Positions 15,724-24,597 of a stretch of 64,000 bases of DNA are shown here, in pieces. The translations under genes and the position numbers were made by a program. The stretch is from NCBI GenBank assembly GCA_017631795.1, contig JAGBSO010000035.1:23985-87984 (forward strand), in the 5' to 3' direction. Origin of the DNA: Clostridia bacterium. Its GTDB lineage: Bacteria; Bacillota; Clostridia; Oscillospirales; Acutalibacteraceae. The notes beneath the pieces were generated by a model, which saw nothing but the letters and a program-made list of their open reading frames with translations, did no database searches and was not told the origin of the DNA. Position 1 is the first letter of the stretch. Each line of letters starts with the position of its first letter.

Positions 15724-17373
15724 ATGGCAAACATAAAAAAAACTAATACGGTTGCAGAAGTTCAACCCGAATACGATGAGGTGCATACAAAATTTGAAGC
15801 ATATACAGGCGTTGAACCGTATCTTTTCGTGAGCTATTCCCACAGAGATACAGCAGTAGTTTATCCGATTCTTGATGCGCTTTATGATTGTAAATACAGA
15901 ATCTGGTATGATGAGTCCTGTGAAAACGGAATGGATTTCAGAGATGAACTCCGTCAGAGAATCAAGAATTCCGAAGCTATAATATTGTTTGTTTCCGATT
16001 CATCAATGCAGTCACCTTTCTGCGGTATGGAAATTATTGTAGCAAGAGAATATGATAAGAAAATCTATCCTATTTTTATTGATGATGTAGCTGTTCCTCC
16101 TGCTTTTGAACTGTTGCTTTCCAATACTCACCACAGCACAGCAGAAAATATGGATAAACTCATGAAGGCAATGATCAGAGATCTTCCTGCTGTGGCAATG
16201 GACAGACTTATCATTGAAGATACTCTTCTCAGAGAATGTGTTGACAACGGCGAAGAAATTGAGGTTGATGAAGGAATTACAGTTATCTGTGCAGGTGCTT
16301 TCAAAGATCGCCGTAAACTTCACAGAATAAAGCTTCCCGAAACACTGGAGTCTATTGAGCATGAAGCTTTCAGAGGCTGCGGAAAAATCGGTGAAATGGT
16401 TATTCCCGAAAAGACAATAAAAATCGGCGAAAGTGCATTCAGAGACTGTGTAAGCCTTAAATCACTTGTCGTAAAGAACAATTGCATTAAAATCGGTGAA
16501 CGAGCATTTGAAAACTGTGCACAGCTCAGTCAGGTAGAATTGCCTTCAGGTCTTACAGAAATTTACGGCGGCGTATTCAACAGCTGTAAAAAACTCAAAA
16601 AGATCGATCTTCCCGAAAAACTTACAATTCTCGGCGAAAGTGCTTTCTCTGATTGTGACGGACTTGAAAGCATTGATGTGCCCGAAACTGTTACAAAAAT
16701 CGACGACCTTGTTTTCAACGGCTGTTTAAGTCTTAAGGAAATTAATCTTCATGAAGGTCTTAAGAAGATCGGTAAAGGCGCATTCAAAAACTGTAAATCT
16801 CTTACAAGCATAACAATTCCCTCAACCGTAACAAGTGTCAGTGACGCATTGTTCAGAGGTTGTGAAAAGCTCAGATCAATCAAAGTTGAGCCCAAAAACA
16901 AATATTATAAATCAGCACCCACAAAGCGAGACGGTAATGATCATGTTCTGTTCAACAAAAACAAGTCAGAACTTATCGCATATCCCGCAAGCAGCCATGA
17001 AATCCAGTATGATATACCCGATAGCGTAACAGTTATCTGTAACTGGGCATTCTGCGAATGTGAAAAGCTCACAAGAATTACAATTCCCGACAGCGTTATC
17101 GAAATCGGTGAAGGTGCATTCTGTAATTGTAGTGATCTTGATGAAGTTGAAATCCCCGACAGCGTTATAAGAATTGACGACTGCGCATTCAGAGGCTGTG
17201 AAAGACTTGAAAAAGTTGTTATTCCCACGTCAGTAAGAGAACTCGGATGGGGACTTTTCGACGGATGCGAAAACTCTGTAGTTGTATATTGTGAAGAAGG
17301 CTCTGCTGCTCAGGACTATTGTATCCGCAACGGAATCCGTGAAGCGCGTATCTCCGAGGAGGAGCATAATTAA
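15724..17373 (+). CDS. TIR domain fused to BspA-type leucine-rich repeats
   Basis: Residues 30-155 are a TIR domain: LFVSYSHRD (strand A and box 1), RIWYDESC, then SDSSMQSPFCGME, where Glu103 sits at the NADase catalytic position of TIR proteins. From about residue 190 to 535 there are some 14 BspA-like leucine-rich repeats of about 23 residues (pattern: I-x-x-x-A-F-x-x-C-x-x-L-x-x-I-x-I-P). No signal peptide or membrane segment, so it is cytoplasmic. Bacterial TIR domains often make NAD-derived signals or deplete NAD in phage defence; LRRs would be the sensing or binding part. The combination resembles innate immune receptors in parts, without a NACHT ATPase. Its stop overlaps the permease start (TAATG). 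Confidence 0.85.
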   Translation: MANIKKTNTVAEVQPEYDEVHTKFEAYTGVEPYLFVSYSHRDTAVVYPILDALYDCKYRIWYDESCENGMDFRDELRQRIKNSEAIILFVSDSSMQSPFCGMEIIVAREYDKKIYPIFIDDVAVPPAFELLLSNTHHSTAENMDKLMKAMIRDLPAVAMDRLIIEDTLLRECVDNGEEIEVDEGITVICAGAFKDRRKLHRIKLPETLESIEHEAFRGCGKIGEMVIPEKTIKIGESAFRDCVSLKSLVVKNNCIKIGERAFENCAQLSQVELPSGLTEIYGGVFNSCKKLKKIDLPEKLTILGESAFSDCDGLESIDVPETVTKIDDLVFNGCLSLKEINLHEGLKKIGKGAFKNCKSLTSITIPSTVTSVSDALFRGCEKLRSIKVEPKNKYYKSAPTKRDGNDHVLFNKNKSELIAYPASSHEIQYDIPDSVTVICNWAFCECEKLTRITIPDSVIEIGEGAFCNCSDLDEVEIPDSVIRIDDCAFRGCERLEKVVIPTSVRELGWGLFDGCENSVVVYCEEGSAAQDYCIRNGIREARISEEEHN

Positions 17374-18518
17374 TGGATGTTGAAAATACGAAAAAATCAT
17401 TCCCGAAAATTCTGATACAATTTATTAAAAAGAACGTAGTAATGACGGTCGCCCTTCTGGCGGCTGTCATTACAAGCGTTTTTGTTCCTGTTGATAAAGA
17501 ATATCTGGGATACTTTGATTTTAAGACACTTACTTGTTTGTTCTGTGTACTTGCAGTTGTATGTGCACTGAAAAATATCCGCTTTTTCTATCTTCTTGCA
17601 AAAAAAGTCGTTCAGCTTTTCAAAAATGCCAGAATGAGCATTCTTGCATTGGTGTATATAACATTTATCGGTTCAATGCTGATTGCGAATGACATGGCGT
17701 TGCTGACATTTCTTCCGCTCGGATACTTTGTTCTTACAACTACGGGCAAAGAAAAATATATGGCATTCACATTTATAATGCAGAATATTGCGGCAAATCT
17801 CGGCGGTATGCTTACTCCATTCGGAAATCCGCAGAATCTGTATCTCTATTCAAAATTCAATATCCCGAATCTTGAATTTATGCAGATAATGGCACCGCCC
17901 TTTATTCTTTCAGTTATTCTTATTACAATCTGTTGTTGTATATTTGTAAAACCTGAGCCTCTTGAAGTTGAAAATGAAAAAATCAGCCTTCCTGCATGGA
18001 AAACAGTGCTTTATCTGATTCTTTTTGTTCTTTCAATAGTAATTGTTTTCAGAGTTATTCCTTATCAGATAGGTCTTGCAGTTATTCCTGTTGTGCTTCT
18101 GATAGTAGACAGAAAAGCTCTTAAGATGGTTGATTATCCCTTGCTTCTGACATTCGTTTTCTTCTTTATTTTTGCAGGAAATATGGCACGAATTGACATA
18201 GTAAGAGAGTTCTTCTCAATGCTTCTTGAAAAAAGCACATTGTTATTCAGTGTTATGTCATGTCAGGTTATAAGTAATGTACCGTCGGCAATATTGCTGT
18301 CACAGTTTACCGAAAATTACAGAGACCTTCTTGTCGGTGTAAACATCGGTGGTGTAGGTACATTGATATCATCACTTGCCAGCCTTATCACATTCAGTGA
18401 ATATACAAAACATAATCCGGGCAAAACAGGATATTATGTTAAGAAATTCTCAATTTTCAATTTTGCATTTCTCATAATCCTGACAGGATTTATGTATGTA
18501 TTCAATATGATATTTTAA
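17373..18518 (+). CDS. SLC13/citrate-type permease (ion transporter superfamily)
   Basis: An integral membrane protein of 381 residues with about 10 helices. GSMLIANDMALLTFLPLGY, GGMLTPFGNPQNLYLY and SCQVISNVPSAILLS match the two pseudo-symmetric hairpin regions of the IT superfamily (SLC13, CitMHS, ArsB). The substrate could be a dicarboxylate, citrate or another anion. The ATG shares one base with the TIR-LRR stop (TAATG) and uses a GAGGAGGAG site inside the TIR-LRR coding end, so synthesis is coupled. Whether it is part of the TIR module or a passenger is open. Confidence 0.85.
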   Translation: MDVENTKKSFPKILIQFIKKNVVMTVALLAAVITSVFVPVDKEYLGYFDFKTLTCLFCVLAVVCALKNIRFFYLLAKKVVQLFKNARMSILALVYITFIGSMLIANDMALLTFLPLGYFVLTTTGKEKYMAFTFIMQNIAANLGGMLTPFGNPQNLYLYSKFNIPNLEFMQIMAPPFILSVILITICCCIFVKPEPLEVENEKISLPAWKTVLYLILFVLSIVIVFRVIPYQIGLAVIPVVLLIVDRKALKMVDYPLLLTFVFFFIFAGNMARIDIVREFFSMLLEKSTLLFSVMSCQVISNVPSAILLSQFTENYRDLLVGVNIGGVGTLISSLASLITFSEYTKHNPGKTGYYVKKFSIFNFAFLIILTGFMYVFNMIF

Positions 18519-18527
18519 ATAAAACAC

Positions 18528-18570
18528 AAAAAAATCCGGGATTCACAATTTGTGAATCCCGGATTTTTTT
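18528..18570. terminator. Very strong bidirectional terminator
   Basis: A perfect palindrome centred on one T: the stem is built on ATCCGGGATTCACAA with A7 on the left and a T10 run on the right. It ends both the TIR-LRR/permease unit and the convergent topoisomerase operon, and marks the right border of the accessory block. Confidence 0.95.
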
Positions 18571-18571
18571 T

Positions 18572-20809
18572 TTAGAATGTCATCTGTTCTCCCGAATCTT
18601 CTGCGGAGAGAATAGCACCTGCAGAGGGGAGAGTTTTTGTTCTGTATCTCTGAGGCTTTACAAACATTCCGTCATTGTAATTTTCAACGGATGCCACACG
18701 GTGACCTTTTTTCAGATTCATAACTGCAACACCCTGTGTGTTCTTTGTTGTTTTTGAAGATATTGCACCCGAATTGAAAAGAAGCAGTCTGCCTGATGTT
18801 GATTTTACAACAAATTCGGAATCATCAGCAATGTAGAATGCTGCAACAAGGGGAGACTTGTCCGAATAAGCATTGATAAGCTTTTTACGGTTTGTCTTTG
18901 TTGCGTAACTTGCCATGTCAACCTTTGCAACTTTGCCGTTTTCAAAGAAGAACAGCATATATCCCTTGTAATCTGTTGTCACAGCCATATAAACGCTGTT
19001 TTCACCCTGATCAAATTCAAGCTTTGTGGGAATGTAGTCACCAAGAAGGCTTGTCTTTGAATCTTCAAACTCGCTTGCCCTTGACTTGTATGTCTGACAT
19101 CTGTCAGAGAAGAAGAGCAACTCTGCTGCGTTTGTGGATTCGAGCTCGGTTGTGATGTAGTCATTTTCCTTGAGCTTGTGTGCACCGCTCATACGAAGTG
19201 ACTGGGGAGTGATTTTTTTGAAGTAACCGTCATGTGTATAGAAAAGTACAACGGGGTAATCGGGTACTGAATCTTCATTTTCGTCTGCATCTTCTGCAAA
19301 GTCATAGTTGATTTCAGTCTTTCTGCCGGTACCGTATTTTTTCATTACATCTTTAAGCTCTGAAATGATGATATTCTTTATTCTTGATTTACTTGAAAGA
19401 ATATCTTCCATATCAGCAATGGTCTTTTTGAGTTCTTCAATATCCTCAAGACGTTTTAAGATGTATTCACGGTTCAGATGACGGAGCTTGATTTCAGCCA
19501 CGTATTCAGCCTGAATTTCATCAATGCCGAAGCCAATCATAAGGTTGGGAACAACTTCAGCTTCTTCTTCTGTTTCTCTGACAATTTTGATTGCCTTGTC
19601 GATGTCAAGAAGAATTTTCTGAAGACCTAAGAGCAGATGGAGCTTGTCTTTTGCTTTGCCGAGATTGTATGCAGTTCTTCTCTTGATACACTCTGTTCTG
19701 AAACCGAGCCATTCATCAAGAATTTCTGCAACACCCATAACCTTGGGCACTCCTGCAATAAGAACATTGAAATTACAGCTTGTGGGATCTTCAAGGGGAG
19801 TTTTCTTGAAAAGTTTGAGCATGAGTGCGTCTGCATCAACACCACGTTTGAGATCGATTGTGATTTTAAGACCTGATTTGTCTGTTTCGTCACGCACATC
19901 GCTGATTTCCTTGAGTTTTCCGCCTTTGGAAAGCTCAATTATCTTATCAATGATTGCTTCAACTGTTGTTGACGGCGGAATTTCAGTTATATCAATACAG
20001 TTGTTCTTTTTATCATAAGAATATCTTGCACGAACACGTATTGAGCCTCTGCCTGTTTTGTAAATCTCGTCAATTTTCTCTTTGTCGTAAAGGAGAATAC
20101 CGCCGCCGCTGAAATCAGGAGCCAATAATGTTTCAGATACATCGTGGTCAGGATTTCTTATGAGTGCGATTGTGGTTTCGCAGATTTCGTTAAGGTTGAA
20201 AGAGCAGATGTTACTTGCCATACCGACAGCAATACCGAGATTGTTGTTTACAAGTACAGACGGGAAAGTAACAGGGAAGAGTGTGGGCTCTTTCATTGAG
20301 TTATCGTAATTGGGTACAAAATCAACAGTATCCTTGTCAATATCACGGAATAACTCATTACAGATTTTGTCAAGCTTTGCTTCTGTGTATCGTGATGCAG
20401 CATAAGCCATATTTTTTGAATAAGCTTTACCGAAGTTACCCTTTGAATCAATAAAGGGATGAAGCAGAGCTTCGTTTCCTCGTGTAAGACGTACCATTGT
20501 TTCGTAAATAGCACCGTCACCGTGGGGATTGAGCTGCATTGTTCTGCCGACAATGTTAGCTGACTTTATTCTGGCTCCGTTCTGTAATCCCATAAGATAC
20601 ATTGTGTAAAGGAGCTTTCTGTGAGATGGTTTGAAACCGTCAATTTCAGGAATTGCACGAGACATGATAACGCTCATTGCATAGGGCATGAAATTTGTTT
20701 CAAGTATATCTGTGATATGCTGAGGCTGAACAATACCTGCACCTGAAATGTGGGCATTGGGATTGAGTTCTTCTGTTTTTATTTCATCATTTTTCTTTTT
20801 CTTTGCCAT
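18572..20809 (-). CDS. parC: DNA topoisomerase IV subunit A
   Basis: DNA-cleaving and rejoining subunit of a type IIA topoisomerase. It has the 5Y-CAP region (RAIPEIDGFKPSHRKLLY), GDGAIYETMVRLTR, and catalytic Tyr141 in AASRYTEAKL, the counterpart of E. coli GyrA Tyr122. A tower and coiled-coil region follow, then a six-bladed beta-pinwheel at the C-terminus. The GyrA-box is not obvious, which agrees with a decatenating topo IV rather than gyrase. The length of 745 is on the short side. It follows parE by 18 bases in the same operon. Confidence 0.88.
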   Translation of the reverse strand: MAKKKKNDEIKTEELNPNAHISGAGIVQPQHITDILETNFMPYAMSVIMSRAIPEIDGFKPSHRKLLYTMYLMGLQNGARIKSANIVGRTMQLNPHGDGAIYETMVRLTRGNEALLHPFIDSKGNFGKAYSKNMAYAASRYTEAKLDKICNELFRDIDKDTVDFVPNYDNSMKEPTLFPVTFPSVLVNNNLGIAVGMASNICSFNLNEICETTIALIRNPDHDVSETLLAPDFSGGGILLYDKEKIDEIYKTGRGSIRVRARYSYDKKNNCIDITEIPPSTTVEAIIDKIIELSKGGKLKEISDVRDETDKSGLKITIDLKRGVDADALMLKLFKKTPLEDPTSCNFNVLIAGVPKVMGVAEILDEWLGFRTECIKRRTAYNLGKAKDKLHLLLGLQKILLDIDKAIKIVRETEEEAEVVPNLMIGFGIDEIQAEYVAEIKLRHLNREYILKRLEDIEELKKTIADMEDILSSKSRIKNIIISELKDVMKKYGTGRKTEINYDFAEDADENEDSVPDYPVVLFYTHDGYFKKITPQSLRMSGAHKLKENDYITTELESTNAAELLFFSDRCQTYKSRASEFEDSKTSLLGDYIPTKLEFDQGENSVYMAVTTDYKGYMLFFFENGKVAKVDMASYATKTNRKKLINAYSDKSPLVAAFYIADDSEFVVKSTSGRLLLFNSGAISSKTTKNTQGVAVMNLKKGHRVASVENYNDGMFVKPQRYRTKTLPSAGAILSAEDSGEQMTF

Positions 20810-20827
20810 AATAATCCCGTACCCCCT

Positions 20828-22810
20828 TTAACTGATGTCTGCAAGGTCAATATACATATGACCGACTTCTGCGATATGTTCTTTTCTTCCCTGGAGATTG
20901 TCGCCGAGAAGAAGGTCAAATACATCTGCAGTAAGCTGTGCGTCTGTAGGTTCAACCTTGATGAGTCTTCTTGTTTTCGGATTCATAGTTGTCATCCACA
21001 TCATGTCAGGTTCGTTTTCACCAAGACCTTTTGAACGCTGGATGGTATATTTTTTATTGCCGATTTCTTTAATAGCTTCGGCTTTTTCCTGTTCATTATA
21101 TGCAAACCAAGTGTGATTGCCCGATGTGATTTCATAAAGCGGTGATTCTGCAATGAAAACTTTTCCCGCTTCAATCAGAGTGGGCATGAGAGCATATATC
21201 ATTGTAAGGATAAGTGTTCTTATCTGGAAACCGTCAACGTCGGCATCGGTACATATGATGACCTTGCTCCAACGCAGATTGTCAAGGTTGAAAGTTGACA
21301 TGTTTTTGTTTGCCTTTGTCTTGACTTCAACACCGCAACCGAGCACTTTTATAAGGTCTGTGATGATTTCGGATTTGAAAACTTTAGTGTAATCAGCTTT
21401 CAGACAGTTGAGAATCTTACCTCTTACGGGCATGATAGCCTGGAAAGCTGAATCTCTTGCCTGTTTACAGGCACCCAGAGCAGAGTCACCCTCAACGATG
21501 AAGATTTCTCTTTCTTCAATATCCTTACTTCTGCAGTCAACGAATTTTTCAACTCTGTCTGCCATGCTGTTTGATGTTGCAAGAGTTTTCTGCAGATTGA
21601 GTCTTGTAGCTTCCGCTTTTACACGGCTTCTCAGGTTGATAAGCACCTGGTCAGCAATTCTGTCTGCATCCAGCTTGTTTTCAAGGAAATAGATTTCAAG
21701 CTGATGTCTTAAAAATTCTGTTATAGCCTGCTGAATGAATTTGTTTGTTATAGCTTTCTTTGTCTGATTTTCGTATGAAGTCAGAGTTGAGAAAGAAGAA
21801 ACAATTATAACAAGACAGTCTTCAACATCCTGGAATGTAATCTTGCTGTCTGATTTTGTATATTTGCCTGTCTGTTTCAGGTATGCGTCAATCTGAGCCA
21901 CAAACGCACTTCTGACAGCTTTGTCGGGAGCACCGCCGTATTCAAGCCAGCTTGAGTTATGGTAATAATCCTTGAGCTGCTTTGTTTTTGAGAATGCAAG
22001 AGCCACATTGATTTTTACTTTGTATTCGGGCTTGTCTTCACGGTCACGGCCCTTTCTTTCTGTCTGCCAGAGCTGAGTTGTTGTGAAAGCTTCTTCACCG
22101 CAGAAATTATCAACATAATCCTTTATGCCGTTTTCATAAAGAATTTCAGTTGTTTCAAACTTTGTTTCGGTGAGCTGATTCTTGAAAATGAATTTAAGAC
22201 CGTTGTTTACAACAGCCTGTCTCTCAAGCACTTCTTTGAAGTAATCCGCAGTAATATCGATGTCTGTGAAAACATCAAGGTCCGGACGCCATTTTATTCT
22301 TGTGCCTGTGTCACGTTTTGCGTAAGGCTCTTCGTTGAGACCGCCCACAGGCCAGCCTTTTTCAAAACGGAGTGTATAACACATTCCGTCACGGTGAATT
22401 TCAGCCTCCATGTATTCTGATGCAAACTGAGTCGCACATAGACCGAGTCCGTTAAGACCGAGCGAATATTCGTAGTTACCGCCGTCATTTGTGTCATATT
22501 TTCCGCCTGCATACATTTCGCAGAAGAGAAGTTCCCAGTTGAATCGTTCTTCTTTGGGATTCCAGCCGACGGGCATACCGCGTCCGAAGTCCTGAACTTC
22601 TATTGATTTATCAAGAAATCTTGTAACAACGATTTTGTTACCGTAGCCTTCTCTTGCTTCATCTATTGAGTTTGAAATGATTTCAAAGGCAGAATGTTGA
22701 CAACCGTCTATTCCGTCTGAGCCGAAAATAACAGCAGGTCTTTTTCTTACCTTGTCCGGTCCTTTGAGAACAACTATGTCTTCATTGCCGTAATCTTTTT
22801 TCTTAGCCAT
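20828..22810 (-). CDS. parE: DNA topoisomerase IV subunit B
   Basis: ATPase subunit of the type IIA topoisomerase, 660 residues. The GHKL ATP site is visible as NSIDEAREG and QDFGRGMPVG, with a LNGLGLC glycine loop. The transducer follows, and the TOPRIM domain begins at EGDSALGACKQARD with PVRGKILN and a later DADVDGFQIRTL. It pairs with the adjacent parC to separate daughter chromosomes. Start supported by GGAGGCATT. Divergence from canonical GyrB/ParE (for example PVRGKILN in place of PLRGKILN) is typical of the second topoisomerase pair of Clostridia. Confidence 0.9.
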   Translation of the reverse strand: MAKKKDYGNEDIVVLKGPDKVRKRPAVIFGSDGIDGCQHSAFEIISNSIDEAREGYGNKIVVTRFLDKSIEVQDFGRGMPVGWNPKEERFNWELLFCEMYAGGKYDTNDGGNYEYSLGLNGLGLCATQFASEYMEAEIHRDGMCYTLRFEKGWPVGGLNEEPYAKRDTGTRIKWRPDLDVFTDIDITADYFKEVLERQAVVNNGLKFIFKNQLTETKFETTEILYENGIKDYVDNFCGEEAFTTTQLWQTERKGRDREDKPEYKVKINVALAFSKTKQLKDYYHNSSWLEYGGAPDKAVRSAFVAQIDAYLKQTGKYTKSDSKITFQDVEDCLVIIVSSFSTLTSYENQTKKAITNKFIQQAITEFLRHQLEIYFLENKLDADRIADQVLINLRSRVKAEATRLNLQKTLATSNSMADRVEKFVDCRSKDIEEREIFIVEGDSALGACKQARDSAFQAIMPVRGKILNCLKADYTKVFKSEIITDLIKVLGCGVEVKTKANKNMSTFNLDNLRWSKVIICTDADVDGFQIRTLILTMIYALMPTLIEAGKVFIAESPLYEITSGNHTWFAYNEQEKAEAIKEIGNKKYTIQRSKGLGENEPDMMWMTTMNPKTRRLIKVEPTDAQLTADVFDLLLGDNLQGRKEHIAEVGHMYIDLADIS

Positions 22811-22887
22811 AATGCCTCCGTATCTTTCTGATTCCTTAAAAGAATTCCTGTTATCCAGAAATCTGTTTTCTTATAAAAAACTCTTTA

Positions 22888-23910
22888 TTAATAATGTGCT
22901 ATTAAAGACTTTTCTATCATTGTTGATAATTCATCTTGCGTTTTGTTATATTTTGTTTCAGGACTATCGTTTACTTTTAATTTGTTTAAGTAATAATAGT
23001 CATAATAATCATATGTTTCTTCTAAGATTCTTAATATGCTGTAATAAAAAGAATTTCTTACATAATCAGGAGTATCATGTATTGTATTATACATCTCAAC
23101 AAAACAACTTGCTATTTTTGTGAGCATTTCTTGTAAATTTGCATCAACATCAAATTCAACTACTTTGTATTTTTCGCATAAATCAAATAATTCTTTTATT
23201 TTTTTGCCATCAATACCTTTTTTATTCAATGCATCTATCAGATAGTTTGGCTCACCTGTTGCACTGACTTTAAAGAGAATATCAGGGTCTATCAATTCGC
23301 ATAAGCACCGGATAATATTTGCTTTGGTACTCCAACCATCACCTTTTTTGTCAAAATATTCATAATTCAACAAACTGGTAAAGCCTTCTGAAAACCAACC
23401 ATATCCTTCAGGCATATTTTCTTTTTCTATACAATGAAATATTTCATGAGTTAATGATTCCTGTCTGTATTCATTTGTCGCAAAAGTTATGGAATTGTCA
23501 GCATTATATGTAGCAGATATACCTTCTTTTAATAAAAAGGGATTATTCCATGTGATTTTGAAAGTTTTTAATTTTTCAAAAACATGGTTATAATCAATGT
23601 ATTTATTGTCTTTAAAGTATTGAATATAGTTTGACAATTCTTCTTTTTCTTTTTTTCTTAAGCTGCTATTTGAGACAATTGCATAATATAATGCTTCTGC
23701 TTTTTTCTGTTCTGTATCCTCATTTTCAATGTTATTAAAAGCATCTTCATAGTTTGCATAGCTATTTGCATTTGATTCTGCTTTATAACAAAAAAATATT
23801 CCTGTTGCTGTTAAACACAGTGTTAGCAGAACAGCTACAATTATAATGATAGGTACTTTACATTTTTTTTCTTTTGTGCAAGTTTTTTCAAAAACTTCGC
23901 TGTTTTTCAT
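22888..23910 (-). CDS. Membrane-anchored HExxH metallopeptidase, AT-rich orphan
   Basis: Likely zinc protease with its catalytic part outside the cell. A cytoplasmic start is followed by a membrane helix at about residues 19-41, then a helical region and HEIFH at 155-159 with a possible third ligand Glu175 in WFSEGFTSLL (gluzincin-like spacing). The rest is helical with an acidic, Tyr-rich end. The exact peptidase family is not recognised. The start with GAGGT upstream was chosen over a longer frame. Base composition is clearly more AT-rich than the parE and secG neighbours, suggesting acquisition. A 14-base palindrome lies between promoter and start. Confidence 0.65.
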   Translation of the reverse strand: MKNSEVFEKTCTKEKKCKVPIIIIVAVLLTLCLTATGIFFCYKAESNANSYANYEDAFNNIENEDTEQKKAEALYYAIVSNSSLRKKEKEELSNYIQYFKDNKYIDYNHVFEKLKTFKITWNNPFLLKEGISATYNADNSITFATNEYRQESLTHEIFHCIEKENMPEGYGWFSEGFTSLLNYEYFDKKGDGWSTKANIIRCLCELIDPDILFKVSATGEPNYLIDALNKKGIDGKKIKELFDLCEKYKVVEFDVDANLQEMLTKIASCFVEMYNTIHDTPDYVRNSFYYSILRILEETYDYYDYYYLNKLKVNDSPETKYNKTQDELSTMIEKSLIAHY

Positions 23911-23940
23911 TGTTAATAACCTCATTTTCAGTTGTAGGAA

Positions 23941-23954
23941 GTTGCATATGCAAC
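23941..23954. promoter_or_regulatory. Perfect palindrome in the metallopeptidase leader
   Basis: GTTGCATATGCAAC is a perfect 14-base dyad about 30 bases before the metallopeptidase start and downstream of its promoter, a position where a bound repressor would block transcription. Regulator unknown. Confidence 0.35.
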
Positions 23955-24054
23955 AAAAAGAATAGTTCTGTTTTTCAGATGATTTTATTGTAACATAAAC
24001 ATCATTTATATTCACTTTATTAAAAATCTATTTTTGTATATTCATACTATATTA

Positions 24055-24082
24055 TTATACAATATATTGTGTTTTCGTCAAG
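24055..24082 (-). promoter_or_regulatory. Sigma-A promoter for the metallopeptidase gene
   Basis: TTGACG, 16 bases, TATAAT on the minus strand. It implies a leader of roughly 140 bases before the chosen start. Confidence 0.6.
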
Positions 24083-24153
24083 GCTATTTTTTCGTGAAAT
24101 ATCAACAAAAAAGCAAAAAACTAAAAAAAATATGAAAAAATTTAAAAAAAGAC

Positions 24154-24182
24154 TTGATTTTTATTTCACTTTGTGATAATCT
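24154..24182 (+). promoter_or_regulatory. Probable promoter for secG
   Basis: TTGATT, 17 bases, TAATCT, with TGTGATAAT overlapping; about 64 bases before the start codon. Confidence 0.45.
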
Positions 24183-24245
24183 ATACAGGCGATGTGACGA
24201 GGCGCTTGTCTCAGTTGCAATTATACGGAAAGGATGTTTTGTCCG

Positions 24246-24500
24246 ATGACACCTTGGGAGTATATACTCGGTGCAGTTCTGATAGTTATATCAATAGTTC
24301 TTATAATATTAGTTCTCCTTCAGGAGAGCAAACAGCAGGGTCTTTCCGGTGCTATTGCCGGCGGTGCTGATACTTTCTTCGGTAAGAATAAAGGTCGCAC
24401 AATGGAAGCAAAGATGGAAAAGATCACAAAGATTCTTTGTACAGTATTTATAATCCTTACATTGGTAACCACATTTGTTGTTGGTTTCCTTGCAAAATAA
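24246..24500 (+). CDS. secG: Preprotein translocase subunit SecG
   Basis: Small membrane subunit of the SecYEG channel. Two membrane helices (about residues 5-24 and 60-82) flank the conserved cytoplasmic loop LQESKQQGLSGAI followed by a Gly-rich GGADTFFGKNKGR. Of two possible ATGs four codons apart, the second is preferred because the AAAGGA site abuts the first. The rnr and smpB genes that often follow secG in Firmicutes are absent; a tRNA gene follows instead. Confidence 0.92.
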   Translation: MTPWEYILGAVLIVISIVLIILVLLQESKQQGLSGAIAGGADTFFGKNKGRTMEAKMEKITKILCTVFIILTLVTTFVVGFLAK

Positions 24501-24519
24501 GGTTTTATGAATAAACCGT

Positions 24520-24595
24520 GATTCAGTAGCTCAGTCGGCAGAGCACCTGCCTTTTAAGCAGGGTGTCCGGGGTTCGAATCCCCGCTGAGTCACCA
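24520..24595 (+). tRNA. tRNA-Lys (anticodon TTT)
   Basis: A 76-base cloverleaf with acceptor arms GATTCAG and CTGAGTC, anticodon stem CCTGC/GCAGG, loop CTTTTAA with TTT at positions 34-36, a GGTTCGAATCC T arm, and CCA encoded at the end. It follows secG by 19 bases and is probably cotranscribed. Confidence 0.97.
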
Positions 24596-24597
24596 GG

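Noticed and set aside
12000..19000. CRISPR array expected near a CARF-nuclease gene
   Set aside because: No regularly spaced direct repeats of 25-40 bases were seen here or elsewhere in the window, and no cas gene is present.
19627..20018. Long open frames on both strands inside parC
   Set aside because: They are shadows of a highly conserved gene and have no start signals of their own.
24173..24370. 65-codon open frame over the start of secG
   Set aside because: It begins in the leader without a ribosome binding site and overlaps SecG, which is unmistakable.
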